From Diphasiastrum complanatum (lineage: Eukaryota > Streptophyta > Lycopodiopsida > Lycopodiales > Lycopodiaceae), in the NCBI GenBank assembly GCA_029204225.1, contig CM055093.1:35554870-35618869 (forward strand): DNA of 64,000 nucleotides. The letters are read 5' to 3'. Below the pieces are notes generated by a model, which had not been told where the DNA came from, ran no database searches, and worked only from the letters and a program-made list of their open reading frames with translations. The position numbers were made by a program, and so were the translations under genes. Each line of letters opens with the position of its first letter. Position 1 is the stretch's first letter. Below are positions 1 through 11,713 of this stretch, piece by piece.

Positions 1-489
1 TTTATTAAAAAATCTTGAAAAGCAGTGTATATGCCCCTTGTTTTCCTATTATGTGCAATGGACGTCAGAATGCTTCAATTTCAGATTTGTTCAGACCAGC
101 AAAATGATCATGTCATTATACCTTGATTAACTCCTGCTTTTACCTTTTTGGATGGGTTTACATATTCAAGGGAGATATCATGTAGTCATGACTTTGTTAT
201 CAAGTCTACGAGACAGTTTTGAGAACTGGACTATGATTGTGTCAACACAACCATAATTGACATTACCGAGAGTCATATCCATGTTACTACAAGAGGAAAT
301 CAGGAGAAATTTCTGTAATTTTGATACGACTACAGAAGAATAGCAGCATTAAGTACTATTAGTCCACAAGCGAAAACAAATCAGAAGAGTTAACAATTTA
401 GTGATTTTACTGTAATAAGAAAGTACACATGATTAAGGGTTGTAGATAGCAACAAGCCAAGAAGTAGAGTCAGGCATTTTACATACATT
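1..489. other. No gene recognised
   Basis: AT-rich sequence with no ORF or motif I can assign. It could belong to intron 1 of RPS7 if that gene's first exon lies left of the window, or to decayed retrotransposon sequence. Confidence 0.4.
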
Positions 490-745
490 ATGTTTTTCTC
501 TAAAAAATTCAAATTTAATAGAACTTAAAGCCTTTGTAAAGATGTCAATGTATTACATCAACTTCTCTAGATAGAAGCTTTTCTCTAATGAAGTGATATT
601 TCATCTCAATATGTCTAGTGTGTGTATGCAAATTTGTGTAGCTTGGAGATAGTAACCTACACCAGATTGCTTGTGAAGGAACTATTTAGTTGTAGCCCAA
701 AGATGAACTCATGTTCTGAATTTGACAAAGCACTTGTTGTCAATA
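490..745 (-). pseudogene. Copia RNase H C-terminal remnant
   Basis: Read on the minus strand, this gives a stretch like HTRHIEMKYHFIREKLLS, the conserved end of the Copia RNase H region (target: H[AS]RTKHIE..YHFIRE). It is followed by a decayed tail resembling the 'ADI.TKAL' end of Pol. Stops and frame changes make it non-functional. It lies in opposite orientation to the Copia fragment that follows, so at least two insertions or an inversion are needed. Confidence 0.6.
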
Positions 746-914
746 AGTGAAATTGTTAATTTGGGACACCAGATTGTTTTTGATTTGAATCAATGTTATC
801 TCTGATAAATCAATCAAATATTGGCATTAGGGATGAGACACGGAAACATGTAGAAGCAGAGTCATTGCAGTAAACCTTATGAAGTATAGACAGGGACAGA
901 ACCTTGCATAAAGA

Positions 915-1935
915 ATGTGAAGGTGTGTGGATGTATAGCATTTGTGCATGTGTACCCTCATAATTGAAGAAGAAGCTTGATGATACAAGCTCTAGATGCA
1001 TTTGGCTATCCATCTGATCATAAAGGATATAAGGTTTATGATCCAGTATCATCAAAGACTTTTTTGAGTAGAGATGTACTTTTCACTGACAAAGGAAAAA
1101 GTAATTGATTCTACCCTTTCAGTGACTATTTCAAATCCTGCTATTAGAAATAGTAGCTCCGGATGTTTGACAAGGTGTAGATGAGAATCAGACTCTTGAC
1201 AGGTCATCTGAACAAACGAATGATGATCCTTGTGTGTAAATCGCATAGAACATTGTATGGATTTAAACAATCTCCTAGAGCATTATTTTAGAGCATCAAT
1301 TTATTCCTTTTGAATAAAGGTTTTACTAAGTTGACTCAAATGTGTACTTTAAGTAAGTTGATTAATCATTTATGATTCATTATAATAACTTTCTATGTTG
1401 CTGATACATTGCTATATAACAATGACACAAAGTTATTATTTCTCACCAAGGAAATGCTATCAAGTAAATTTGAAATGACCAACTTTGGAGAGGAGGCACA
1501 CTACTGTTTGGGAATATAAATACAGACAATAGTGAAATATGTATTAGTTAGTAGAGATATATTCATGCTATCTTGGCAAAGTATGAGATAACTAATAATA
1601 GAGATATAATCATGCTATCTTGGCAAAGTATGAGATAACTAACTGTAAGTTAGTTGATAGACCTATAGACTTAGGAATAAAGCTTTCAACAGATCAGTGT
1701 CCTCAATTAGAAGAAGAGATAACAAAAAAGAAAAAAATATTCTTATCACTTAATTATTGGATCCTATTCCTAATGTACCTGGTGGTTCTATACTCAACTT
1801 GACATTGCCTACTTAGTAAGTACATTAAGTCATATTGTGTCAAATCCAGGGATAGTACATTGGGAAAGCATTGCTAAGAGTTCTAAGATACATCCACCTA
1901 ACTTGGACTAGAGCATTTTGTGCTCCTCACTAACT
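915..1935 (+). pseudogene. Decayed Copia integrase C-terminus and reverse transcriptase
   Basis: Plus-strand reading shows the integrase tail near 985-1090 (GYPSDHKGYKVYD then SRDVLF). RT motifs follow: LYGFKQSPRA near 1255 and FYVADTLLY near 1395, where YVDD has become YVAD. The RT tail KYEITNCKLVDRPIDLG lies near 1630-1670. Several stops and shifts interrupt the frame, and gag, protease and LTRs are absent. It is a dead Copia fragment. Confidence 0.7.
1553..1640 (+). repeat. Two-copy tandem duplication, about 46 bp
   Basis: The segment beginning TAGAGATATATTCATGCTAT is repeated immediately with one or two differences, both copies ending in GAGATAACTAA. It lies inside the decayed Copia RT tail and duplicates part of that motif, so it arose after the element had stopped coding. 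Confidence 0.7.
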
Positions 1936-2449
1936 GATGCAAAACATGTCCTTTAAGCTAACCTATGTCTCAGTTAAGAGAGGTCTCAACTGCCACAGTC
2001 CATTGCCCCTCTCCTCCTCCAAATGGCAATGTCCACAAGCGTCCCTTGTTCTCCTCCTCCATGGCAGCTCTTCTCCTCCATCCAACGCTGCAATCCATTG
2101 CTTGGCTTAACTGAGTCCACTAACAGGTGTGGAGATGGGGCAGCTCCTCAGTTAGTGCTAACGTAACTGATGGAGATAACTGTAGGTGGGGCAACAAGAA
2201 AGACAGTTAGCTAATTGGCACAAGTTAGCACAAACATAACTGCCAGTTAGCTAACCTGTAAGTGGGGCAGGCCCCTTACCAGACCTACGTCACTTACCTA
2301 ACTACTAGTCAACATAGACACAATGATAGATTAACTCGATGTAGGTGCTATAGCTTGCAGTGGGCCCTAAGAATATGTCGATGTAGGCCATTTTAATTTT
2401 AGAAAAATTAATAGGGGACTACTTTTAACTTTCAGCCTAGACATTGAAT
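1936..2449. other. No gene recognised
   Basis: Contains a short pyrimidine-rich segment (about 1990-2075) and imperfect repeats built on 'gttagctaac' and 'gtggggca' (2130-2270). No coding motif or RNA gene is visible. Confidence 0.4.
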
Positions 2450-2700
2450 TTCTAGGGATTTAGAAATACTTGTATCTTCAGACTGAACTCTGTGTTAGAT
2501 CTTGTATGATTGTCCGTTGCCAGTGCCTTGGTGATGATGTCAGCCATGATACTCTGTGTGCAATGCTCTAGCTTAATCTCTTTGCTCAACACTTTATTCC
2601 TGACATAATGATATTTGATCTCTATGTACTTGCTTTTTGAAGGGAACTTGGTATTCAATGTCAGGGCTATGCAACTCAAGTTGTCACGCAACAGGACTGT
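2450..2700 (-). pseudogene. Copia RNase H remnant, minus strand
   Basis: A 79-codon reading frame on the minus strand carries LSCIALTLNTKFPSKSKYIE, IKYHYVRNKVL and MADIITKAL in the order expected at the end of Copia Pol. The rest of Pol is missing. It sits between plus-strand Copia fragments, showing nested or rearranged insertions. Confidence 0.7.
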
Positions 2701-2744
2701 CGGATATCTCTATGGTAGATTGACATCAGATAATAATTGCCTAA

Positions 2745-3370
2745 GCTAATTGACCTTGGGGAAGCTCACTTGTGTCTAGGAATTCAAATACAAAGGAACA
2801 GAGGCAATATGGAAATTTGCGTCAGCCAGCAAAGATGTATTCAAAATGTCTTAGCAAAGTATGAGTTGACTTCAGACTAACTATAAGATTGCTGACACTC
2901 CTATGGACTCAAGGTTAAAGCTCCCAAAAGATCAATGTCCACAGTAAGAGGAAGAGATATCAGAGATGAAGAAACATCCTTACCACTTGATAGTTGGATC
3001 ATGGATGTATCTGATAATTTGTACTGATATTGCCTATGCAGGGAGTACTTTAAGTCAGCTCATGTCAAACCCCAAGATAGTGCATTAGAAAGCGTTACTT
3101 AGAGTTTTGAGACACATTCATACTGCCAGAAATATGTTTATAGAAATGTAGACTGGGCTAGAGATGCTAATACGAGAAGCTCAACTTTTTGGGTATGTAT
3201 TTTTGTTGAACAATGGACCAATCTCCTGGAATAGTAAGAAACAAACCTCAGTGGCATTGTTCTCAACCGAAGCCAAGTACATAGCAGCTACACATGCTGT
3301 TAACAACACTTGAGAGCATCTTTGGTGTGAAGCAATAACTTTGTATCATTGCTGTGAAGTCTATATTACA
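2745..3370 (+). pseudogene. Decayed Copia RT/RNase H
   Basis: Plus-strand fragments in Pol order: HLCLGIQIQR (about 2767), KYELTSD..IADTPMDS (about 2855), MYLI.CTDIAYAGSTLSQL (about 3005), and RNase H pieces NGPISWNSKKQTSVALFSTEAKYIAA (about 3215-3290). Many stops and frameshifts are present. It ends about 520 bp before the first visible RPS7 exon, so it may lie within RPS7 intron 1. Confidence 0.7.
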
Positions 3371-3889
3371 GTTAATGGCCTGAAGTCTTAAGTGGCTAGG
3401 AGGCAAACTTTGTTTGTTATTCCTTCTCTGTTACCATCTGATCCGATTCGTAATAGGTTCCCCAAAACAAGTGCCTAACGGCCTGTTGCCTAAGATTTGA
3501 GTTGCAACTAAACAGCGTGGAGAATAGTGGGGAAAGCTACAGACAAATTATCATTTTAGTTTTTAAACTTCTCTTGAAGCCATTGTAATCGACTTTTTCT
3601 CATAGCAGGCTTGGCTCTTTCAACTTAGTATATACTGTCAATGATAATGTTTAAGCATATGTTGTTTAACCAAGTTAACATATCAATGCCTAGAGTTTTC
3701 CTGTTTTTCATATTTTCCCTGGTGCCATTGTGAATTGTTTCTTTTTTACTGCCTTATAAACGTTGAACCCACTTGACTCTTCAACCTACAAAATAGAAAC
3801 TGCTCGTCGCAATCTCTTGTTTAACAGTTAATGCCTAATTGTTGACTAAGATGTGTAACTATATGCTCACGGTCGATTTGTCTTTGCAG
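3371..3889. other. Probable 3' part of RPS7 intron 1
   Basis: No coding motif is visible. The stretch ends in a pyrimidine-rich tract and TTTGCAG directly before the first visible RPS7 exon, so at least the right part is intron. The missing first exon was searched for here by eye and not found. Confidence 0.5.
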
Positions 3890-4753
3890 GCACTGTTTGA
3901 CTTGGAAAACACAAATCAGGAACTACGGAGTGATTTGAAAGATTTGTATATCAATTCTGCAAAGTATGGGCCTCTCGTGTGGACACTGTTTCGAAAAGAA
4001 TGAAGTTTTGTACATCATTTAAATAGCTGATCTGTAAAATAAGGAGCGCCACCTAATACTTTTTTGTGGCTGCAGGGAGGTTGATGTGGCAAATAACAAA
4101 AAGGCAATAATCATTCATGTTCCTTACCGGCTAAGGAAAGCATTTCAGAAAATTCATTCTAGGTTGGTCCGTGAGCTGGAGAAAAAGTTCGGTGGCAAGG
4201 TTTGTAATCATGTATTTATGTTTATGGTAAAAACGATGTAAACATTGCAATGGTGGTGTGATGTTTAATGTAGTTCTAATTTGCAGGATGTAGTCATCAT
4301 AGTGACAAGACGTATTTTGAGGCCTCCGAAAAAAGGTGCGGCAGTGAATCGTCCACGCAGTCGCACTTTGACAGCAGTGCATGACGCCATCTTAGAGGAC
4401 TTGGTGTATCCAACAGAGATTGTTGGAAAGCGGGTCCGATATCGGTTAGATGGATCTAGAATCATGAAGGTAAGTTAAGAGAATAAAGAAGTGGCTTCTA
4501 TTGTGTTTTGAGTTTTTTCTAGTACCCAAGCAATGATAGTTAGAGATTTAGATTCTGTAACAATGTTGACATTTATTGTGGCCAATCTTCTGTGCATTTT
4601 GACATTTTGTTTTTCAAATTTTAGGTGTACCTGGACCCAAAGGAGCGTAACACCACTGAAGTCAAATTGGATACATATGGAGGGGTTTACAAGAGATTGA
4701 CTGGGAAGGAGGTGGTATTTGAATACCCAGTACAGGAATCCGTTGCTGCTTGA
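3890..4753 (+). CDS. RPS7: 40S ribosomal protein S7 (eS7), 5' end missing from window
   Basis: Cytosolic ribosome small-subunit protein eS7. Four exons read in one frame with GT-AG introns: 3890-3963, 4076-4199, 4287-4469 and 4625-4753 (TGA). Together they give 169 residues against about 190-195 for the family, so roughly the first 22-25 residues are absent. Family landmarks in order: [79 protein letters not shown]-like [13 protein letters not shown]. There is no frameshift or premature stop. The first visible exon starts in phase 0 after a good acceptor, so exon 1 is expected further left, probably outside the window, with Copia debris in intron 1. A 5'-truncated copy is the alternative. Confidence 0.93.
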
Positions 4754-5419
4754 TCTGTATGGTGGTCTTGGTAGCCCATCAAGTACATCTACGGTACAAA
4801 TGAGTCCGTGGTTAAGGAAACGACAGTTTCTTATTCATATAGACATTGCAATCAATCATTATTAGTAACCTTGATTTTACGCTATGCAAAAGTGTTGCGC
4901 TCATTGCTATGAGGACGTGGCAGAGGGTGTATGTGGCTCTTTGTTAAGTTGTCAAGCTCTATGTTAGAAATATTTTCCTGAAGAGTGCTATTCGTGATAT
5001 TAAAAAATTGTTTTTGACTTGCATGGTTCAGAGCAGTTGAGGAAATGCTTTCGTCATTTGATTTGATACTTAGCTTGGGCATTTTATACGCATTTTTTGA
5101 CTTATTGAAAAAGGATCATGATGGAACTGCTGTGACTTTTTAGAAACCTTATATCTCATCTTAAATTTTCACAGATGGTAATTGGCTCCATCAGCTTGTC
5201 CATGATATGATTGGCTTTCCCTTGGGAATCCATGTGGAAGATTAGTCCAGATGATAGTAACAACTATCAGTGACTTTAAGAATGAAAATCTAATGCAACT
5301 TACAGAACAAGAAAATAGTTATTCTATCGGCTAATAGAATCAGATTCTGTGGAAAGCTTATCAGACTAATAGCTTTGACATAAAACCGCTTAAGTAATTA
5401 GATAGGTTCTGATATCAAA
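4754..5419. other. RPS7 3' UTR and flanking sequence
   Basis: Follows the RPS7 stop codon. No further coding motif is seen. The first 300-400 bp are the likely 3' UTR. I see no clean AATAAA, so the polyadenylation site is not placed. Confidence 0.45.
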
Positions 5420-5431
5420 GCTCTGATACCA
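5420..5431 (-). promoter_or_regulatory. Copia-type primer-binding site (initiator tRNA-Met), minus strand
   Basis: GCTCTGATACCA is the reverse complement of TGGTATCAGAGC, the usual Copia PBS, and is followed immediately by TG, as expected where an LTR starts on the minus strand. The element interior would lie to the left but is not recognisable, so this looks like a truncated insertion. Confidence 0.5.
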
Positions 5432-6420
5432 TGCTAAGGAAAATGATGGAATGGTGAAATGAAAATGAGTGGCTAACATCAAAAGTCGGATGCGTCAAAT
5501 GAATTGGATCGGGACGATCCTACTATTGCTTGAAGGCAGGGTTCGATGAGTTCCCTCATTACGTGCACTACTGATAACTAAGTAGACGAACGCAAGAATA
5601 AGTTAAGAGCTTGATTGCGCGGTGGTTGCGAAAGCAAATTGCAGACAATCTGAAAGTCAGACAGAAAGTGGAAAGCATGCAATACTGACATAAAATCCGC
5701 ACGCAGAACCAGACAGTAGTTTATTTATTTTAAGTATGATGAAATACAAGTCAAACAATGCAGGTGAGCACAAGACAATTACGGACGAAACTGCGTGCTC
5801 ACAAAGCTAATTATAATCTGTAAAAGCTATCCGTCTGAAGAGAGAATCGATGCATGAAAGCATGTATAGTGTCTGTCTCATTGAACTATTAATTAATTAC
5901 AATGATCAACTATATACAATTTACATTTGTGCAGATGAAAGGTACAAGACATGGCGGGAAGCCGTTGTGTTGTCTGGAGGATATTGTGGGCGGTTGCTGT
6001 CATTGTCAAGTTAGTTTGCACAATATAGGAAGTGAGCGTGAAGAGGCTCCGACATCGAAGTTTGTCGGTTTGCCGATGACGTCGAGACTGTGTGGTTTGC
6101 CTTGAGAATACTTCGATGTTGTGAAAGTCAATGTTGTGGAAGTCGAGGATTTCGATGTTGATGGAGTTTGATGTCAGGACGTTGGTGACTTCGATGTCGA
6201 TGATGTGGACTTCGATGTCGATCATGCTTCTTACAAGAGCTCCATTTTGAACCTTCGACGATTGTCGAAGACTTCGGGCAAGGAAACGTCGGGCAAGTTG
6301 AAGTTGAAAAAGTCGAAGGAAGACTGTCATCGACTTTTCGTGTATTTCTGCAGATTGTGCGACAATGCGAGTAAAAATCCAGCAATGTGAATGGAAATAG
6401 ATAACATGAGATTTAGGAGA
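5432..6420. other. Unclassified sequence, possible LTR, with short GATGTCGATG-type repeats
   Basis: The left part may be an LTR on the minus strand because it abuts a PBS. The other boundary is not resolved. From about 6105 to 6230 there are imperfect direct repeats built on ACTTCGATGTCGATGATGTGG, and CGTCGGGCAAG-like and CGAAG-rich segments continue to 6330. Base composition is richer in CG dinucleotides than in the neighbours. No protein motif was recognised on either strand. Confidence 0.35.
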
Positions 6421-6429
6421 GAAAAAAAG

Positions 6430-6984
6430 ATAAATTCAACAGTGATTGGATCTCTTGTAGTATTTGCAAAAGAGTTTGGTCTTGGCAGGTGGTTGTTCTC
6501 GATTGTGCTATTGTTGTGGTTGCGTTGAATCTGTCTGCTTAATATTTGTCTTCTTATCCTTGAACTTCTTCTTCTTGGAATGCTGCTTATTAGAGTATAA
6601 GGCCATTGTCTTGTTACTCGTTGTAGATAAGCTGTTTTTCCTTACTTCTTCTTGCAATAGACTTGCTGTCAACTGCTGGAGTGATAGCATAGGAGTATTG
6701 CTCAAAAGCAATCCTAGATTGTCGTAGGAGGGTGGAAGGCATGCAAGAAGAGACACTGTAGAGTCTTCTTTTGAAATAGGGGAACCTATGGTAGCTAATT
6801 GATTCAGCAACTGTTTAAATTCATTTAGATATCATTGACTGAGGTGCCTTCACTCATTTTGAGGGTAAGGACTTTCTTTCTCAGAAAGAGACGAGTCGGT
6901 ACATCTGAAGTTTCATAAATGCTTGTTAAAGTATCTCATGCTTCTTTCGAAGTGGTGCTATTTGATACATGAGCTATCTGAGTA
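6430..6984 (-). pseudogene. Copia gag remnant, minus strand
   Basis: A minus-strand frame of about 100 codons begins LNQLATIGSPISKEDSTVSLLACLPPSYDNL, the typical middle of Copia Gag (UBN2-type). It continues toward a degenerate zinc knuckle (CKYYKRSNH near 6430-6460) in which the second Cys is Tyr. Upstream Gag sequence is readable to about 6985 with stops, where it is cut by the LTR of the next element. Confidence 0.65.
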
Positions 6985-7721
6985 TGTTGGAGGGTTTGCG
7001 GATGCCAAGGCAATCAACCCTAACTAATAAGTGAGAGAGATTTGGCACCATGCCCGATGACCACATAGTTATTTGATTAGAAAGTTAATAAAAAGACTTT
7101 AGGCCTTTTTGCGGGACTTTTAGTGTCGTAGGGCCTAAAAGTTAGTGAATAAAATAGGGGTTCTCACCAAAATTTGTTTTCAAATTTGGTCCTCTAATTA
7201 ATGAATGGGTTCCCTCCACTTTTTAAATGCTTAGGTTAGAATTAGCCAATAGGAATTGGGGCGCCTAGGTCCTCAATCCATTATATAAGTGGTTAATTCG
7301 AATCATTGTACATGTTTTCTCTTCATTTCAATACAAGCAGGTTGGCCCTCTTATGGAATGGATCAGGAATGTCTTTGCTCTCCATCTCTTTTCCTCCATC
7401 TCTCATGCTTTCTTTGTATTCGCTAATTGTTGGATTTGATGTTTATTGGGATTGAATGTTCTTATGCTTTTTGTGAGAGAGAAGAGGAGAAAGAGAGACA
7501 AGTTTCTATCATTGTGGAATAGGGTGAATGCTTGTAGTGTTAATGGATCTAGTGTTAATGCTTAGTGTTAATGGATCTTGATGTTAAGATACACATGCTA
7601 GATTTTGGAATACGTTATTGCTCTCATGGGAACGAATCCCCGCGTGACAACTAACCTTGTCTCCTTGATGCTTGCGAGCTTGGATCTAGGGTTAGACTAG
7701 GATAAGAAATAGCCCACTACA
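6985..7721 (+). mobile_element. 5' LTR of a Ty3-type retrotransposon (Tat/Athila-like)
   Basis: About 737 bp beginning TGTTGGAGGG and ending CCCACTACA, placed directly before a tRNA-Asp-type PBS. A TATA-like motif (ATTATATAAG) lies near 7280. Repeats of 'tagtgttaatg' occur near 7536-7580. No matching 3' LTR was found, so the element is incomplete. It truncates the minus-strand Copia gag on its left. Confidence 0.7.
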
Positions 7722-7725
7722 ATTT

Positions 7726-7743
7726 TGGCGCCGTTGCCGGGGA
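7726..7743 (+). promoter_or_regulatory. Primer-binding site, tRNA-Asp type
   Basis: TGGCGCCGTTGCCGGGGA lies four bases after the LTR end. This is the well-known PBS of plant Athila/Tat-group Ty3 elements, complementary to the tRNA-Asp 3' end. It fixes the orientation (+) and the LTR boundary. Confidence 0.88.
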
Positions 7744-9885
7744 GCTATGTCAATTTTTTAGTTTGCAGCATGTTTGGATGAATGTTAGCTTCATTTAGGC
7801 ATCTTGTTTTGGCATTAGTAGGGTTGAAATTGCATCTTAGGGTTAGATAAGGTGTTATTTTGCTTGATTTGAGTGGATCTTCTTGTTTGAAATCTAATCT
7901 GATTGTTGAGCAGGGGAAGCTATTCAGATCACAAATCTTAAGATCCATTTGGATTTGAGAAATCAGAGAAAATAACAAAAATCGGTCATTTCTGCCAGAT
8001 TTGATAAATAAGGAGACAAAATCGTCATCAGGCTTGATAACTTTTTGCCCTCTTACAAGAAACTTTCGTTGAGTTGCAGACAGCTTTGGTTTCACTCATA
8101 GAACCTTCAGATTAAAGGGTGAAGGTTATTTCCCAGCAGATTTGTAGAAACATCAGAAAATAATAAAAAACCACTCAAAACTCTAAAAAAATAAAAAAAG
8201 AACCTTCGTCCGATTTGCTGCACATAGGTGTGATTCAGATCTATCTACTGTAAGGTCGGCGAAGATTAATACCAAAAATAGAAGGCCAAAGTGACTGTTC
8301 ATCTAGTTGTTGGTAAACTTTTGTGAAAAATTTACATCTTTCTACAAAAATTTCAGTTCTCTAAGAAGAAACTTCACCTAAACTTTCGCTAGATCTGACT
8401 TACTATTTCTGATAACCAATGAGTTCGACGAACGTTAAGACAAGGCCAGTTGTCATATTGACCTATTTTTGTCAAAAAGGGCCACCTTTTTGCAAAAATA
8501 ACAATATTACTCTTAAACCTTCGCCTACTTTTCTGAGGATTCTAATTATAATATTTTATCATAAAGTGGAGTCTTACCAAGATAAAACTTGCAACTTTTG
8601 CCATTAAGCTAGCTGATCAAACGACAGTCCATCCTAAGGGGATGGTAGAAGATATACCTGTGAAGATTGACGGAGTTCAGTTTGTCATTACTTTTGTAGT
8701 AATGGACTTACTTGACACACCGAATGTTTATCGTGTCTTATTGGGCCGTCCATGGTTACGAGTTGCGCAAGTAATTTTACAACTGGGGCACCGGAAAAAT
8801 CACTTTTGAGAATCGTGAGCATGCAGTCAAAGTTGATCCAATCACTTGGACTATCAAGCCAGTGGTCAAAAAAGGGGATGATAATTCATCAACAACGGAT
8901 CATACCTGTGATCGATATGTAAAGAATTTGGAAGTTCATTATGACTCTCAAACTGATATAGTCAATTGGAACCAAGCTCTTGCAACAATGGATTGTACAG
9001 TAGGCTATATGTGTCAACGAGATAATCAATTCGGATTGAGCGAGTTCCTTTACCAGATCGAACTTTGGATACGCCAATCACTTTTCCAGTGAACATGATG
9101 AACGTAGCTTGGATATTAATAGATCCAATACCAGATACGATTGAAGATGAACTCATCCATGTCAGTCATGCCTTGTCTTACTATAAAAATGCAGAACTTA
9201 TAGATGAGCAGATCTTAAATCATATGGATCCCACGAGGTTTGGAATCCGAGATATTCTTGAAGAACCAACAATAAAACCGCCTAAAGCAGTTGTATTGAA
9301 AGAAGAAAAGGCTGCACCAATGACGAAGAAGCAAGCGAAGCAACATTACAATACGGTCATGAAATAAGAAAAATCATCAAGAGAACTACTTCCTAAAGCT
9401 ATACCACTTTTATTGGATAAAGTTAAAGGAAAGATCAAGGATGATTCTTCAAGTCAGAGTTCTCGCAAGACATCACCATCAAGGAAGTCGTCACCTTCCG
9501 AGAAGACCACATCTTCTAGAAAGTCATCACCTCTGTGATCGATTCCTACCAAGAAAGCTAAACGAAGAGCCAAGATCAATCCTTTTGAGGAAGAACAAAT
9601 CAGATAAAGTACAACATGATATGCCAGAGCATTTCAAACGCTATACTTTGGACGATGTTGTCATTATGTTTTCAAAAGCTTATCGTGAACCAGAAGAGCA
9701 AGAACCAGAAACAAAAGATGTTTACGATGGACCGACACAACCAACGAATCTTGCTGGACCAAGAGAACTAGAAAAGTTGTGCAAGTTGGAACACAACTTG
9801 TCCCATAGCAGTTTCAAGCACTAAGAAAGTTGTTGGTTAAGTATCAAGATTGCTGTGCTTGGAGGGCTTCATCAAGGAGGAGCAT
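7744..9885 (+). pseudogene. Decayed Ty3 gag-protease region up to the start of RT
   Basis: The gag portion (7744-8600) is not recognisable. From 8606 the frame reads like the aspartic protease region of Tat-type elements: ADQTTVHPKGMVEDIPVKI, then FVVMDLL, then VYRVLLGRPWLR. A linker follows (9065-9540), including a lysine/serine-rich tract with repeated RKSSP-like units. Near 9815-9860 the sequence reads LRKLLVKYQDCCAW, which is where the RT domain of such elements begins. RT itself is gone, replaced by a Copia fragment. Stops and shifts are frequent. Confidence 0.65.
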
Positions 9886-9889
9886 GAAG

Positions 9890-11038
9890 AAAAAGTGTGT
9901 TTTTTTGACAAAGAGTCTCTATGGACTCAAGCAAGCATCTAGAGAATGGTACTATAGGGTAAACTCTTTTTTATCTCCATCAACTTTGTTTTGAGGTCAT
10001 ACGATCCATCTTTGTATATAAGATTTCATGATGTTTCTGAAAGATCATTGTACTTATTTTGTATGTTGATGACATTATTTTAAGTGGTAAAGATCTAGAT
10101 GGAATAAGAGATGTAAAGATTGCTCTATCTAAAGAGTTTGAAATGGTTGATCTCAGCCTATTGCACTTCAATCTAGGAATAGAAGTCATAAGAGATTGGA
10201 TTTTAGCTTCATATGTCAATATAAATATGCTACATCCATCCTAGATAGATTTGGAATGAAGAATTATAAAGGCATTGAGACTCCAATGGAACAAAATGTT
10301 AAAGCCTCTATAAGTGGTGATGAAGCATCCTTTGAGGACATCACTCTCTATAGAAGGCTTATAGGCTCTTTAATCTATTTGGCTATAACTAGGCCTGATC
10401 TTAGTTATATTGTTGGTAAGTTAAGCCAATATATGCAATGTCCTCTTGTGTCACATTGGAAGATGGCCAAAAGAGTCCTAAGATATATCTCATCTACTAG
10501 GAATTTTGGCATACTCTACAAAGGGACTAATCTTGGCTTAAGAGCCTATAGTGACTCGGATTTTGCAGGTGACAAAGTAGATTGAAAGTCTACTAGTGCA
10601 TTTGCTACATTCTTGTGTGATGGAGTGTTATCATGGCTTTTAAAGAAGCAAAATACTATTTCCTTATCTTCAGTAAAATCCGAGTATAAGGCCTTGACAT
10701 CAACATGCAAGGAGTCTTATGGCTCAAGAGGTTATTGATGGAACTTCATGTCATGGAGGAGGAGGTACCTACAATTTTTTTTTGACAGCCAATCAGCCCA
10801 ATCACTTGTAACCAATCCTACATTCCATGCAAGGAGCAAGCATATCGAGATTGCTCATCATTTTGTGAGGGAGAGGGTGCAAGCCAAATAAATGAAGCTC
10901 TAACATGTGTTTTCATCGAGCTGTTTAGTTGATTTGTTCACTAAATCCTTGCCTAAGGATTCATTTGTTAAGCTAAAATCTTTACTTGGAGTAATTGATA
11001 AAAGTATCATAGTTTCCAAAGCTAGATTTGAGGAGGGG
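9890..11038 (+). pseudogene. Copia reverse transcriptase and RNase H, broken
   Basis: Begins abruptly at the RT motif SLYGLKQASREWY (about 9910). The YVDD active-site motif is present at 10062-10073. The RT tail SILDRFGMKNYKGIETPM, LIYLAITRPDLSYIVG and YSDSDFAGD follow at 10214-10580. RNase H motifs lie near 10670-10890 (HARSKHIEIAHHFVRE). The Pol end DLFTKSLPKDSF is near 10930. There are two or three frameshifts and a stop after FAGDKVD. A purine-rich PPT (GAGGAGGGG) directly precedes the 3' LTR. Gag, protease and integrase are missing. Confidence 0.8.
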
Positions 11039-11713
11039 TGTGAAAAATTGCCTATATTAACAAATCTAGCTATGTCAAATAATGTAAATATGTACGTTAG
11101 TGAGTCCCACACGTGTGAGCCCAAAAGTTTCACATGGGAATCTACTCTAGAGTAGGTTAGATGAAGTCTTAAAAGTTGGTCAAGTTAGGTTGGTAGTGGA
11201 TCCTACATTGTAAGACCTGATTCCTAGAATTATGGAGTAGGTTGATCAATCTAGCCACCAACATGGCAAGTCTCTAGGATGTGGCTAGAATGGAAAATTA
11301 GGGCAAGAAAGCTCAATCAACTTCCTTATTACATGTTAGATTTTCACCTAACTTGAGGTAGGAAGAGGCCTTCTATGTATCCAACTCTCCATAGTAATGC
11401 CTTATTTTTGAGAGCTCATTGGCAAAACTCGAGTTCTACACTATGCACTTTGATTTTCTTTGGATCTAAGCAAGAACTAAGAATTCTAAACATCATTTGC
11501 TGTCTACAGGATGTACTGAGTACTATTTCACAAGTTTGTGGGCTGTACATCCTTTTTGATCAATGATTGTAGGTTGCTCTTGATTGATACATGCTAAATT
11601 GCCTAGATCTCAAATTTGTGTGTCTAGTTTGCATTTGTTTTATGATCAATCAATCAATCACTCTTGCAGGCATTCATGCACTCATTTATGGTCCGAAGTA
11701 CTATACTTTGACA
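11039..11713 (+). mobile_element. 3' LTR of Copia family B, copy 1
   Basis: Starts TGTGAAAAATTGCC directly after a PPT and ends ATACTTTGACA. It aligns along its length with the LTR at 12639-13336, including shared blocks around CACACGTGTGAG, 'ttattacatgtt' and 'tttatggtcc'. Length is about 675 bp. It belongs to the RT/RNase H fragment on its left. Confidence 0.75.

Noticed and set aside
5902-6390. Overlapping 60-145 codon frames on both strands
   Set aside because: Generated by short repeats rich in GATGTCGATG. Words such as IDIEVHIIDIEV are repeat translations, and there is no domain.
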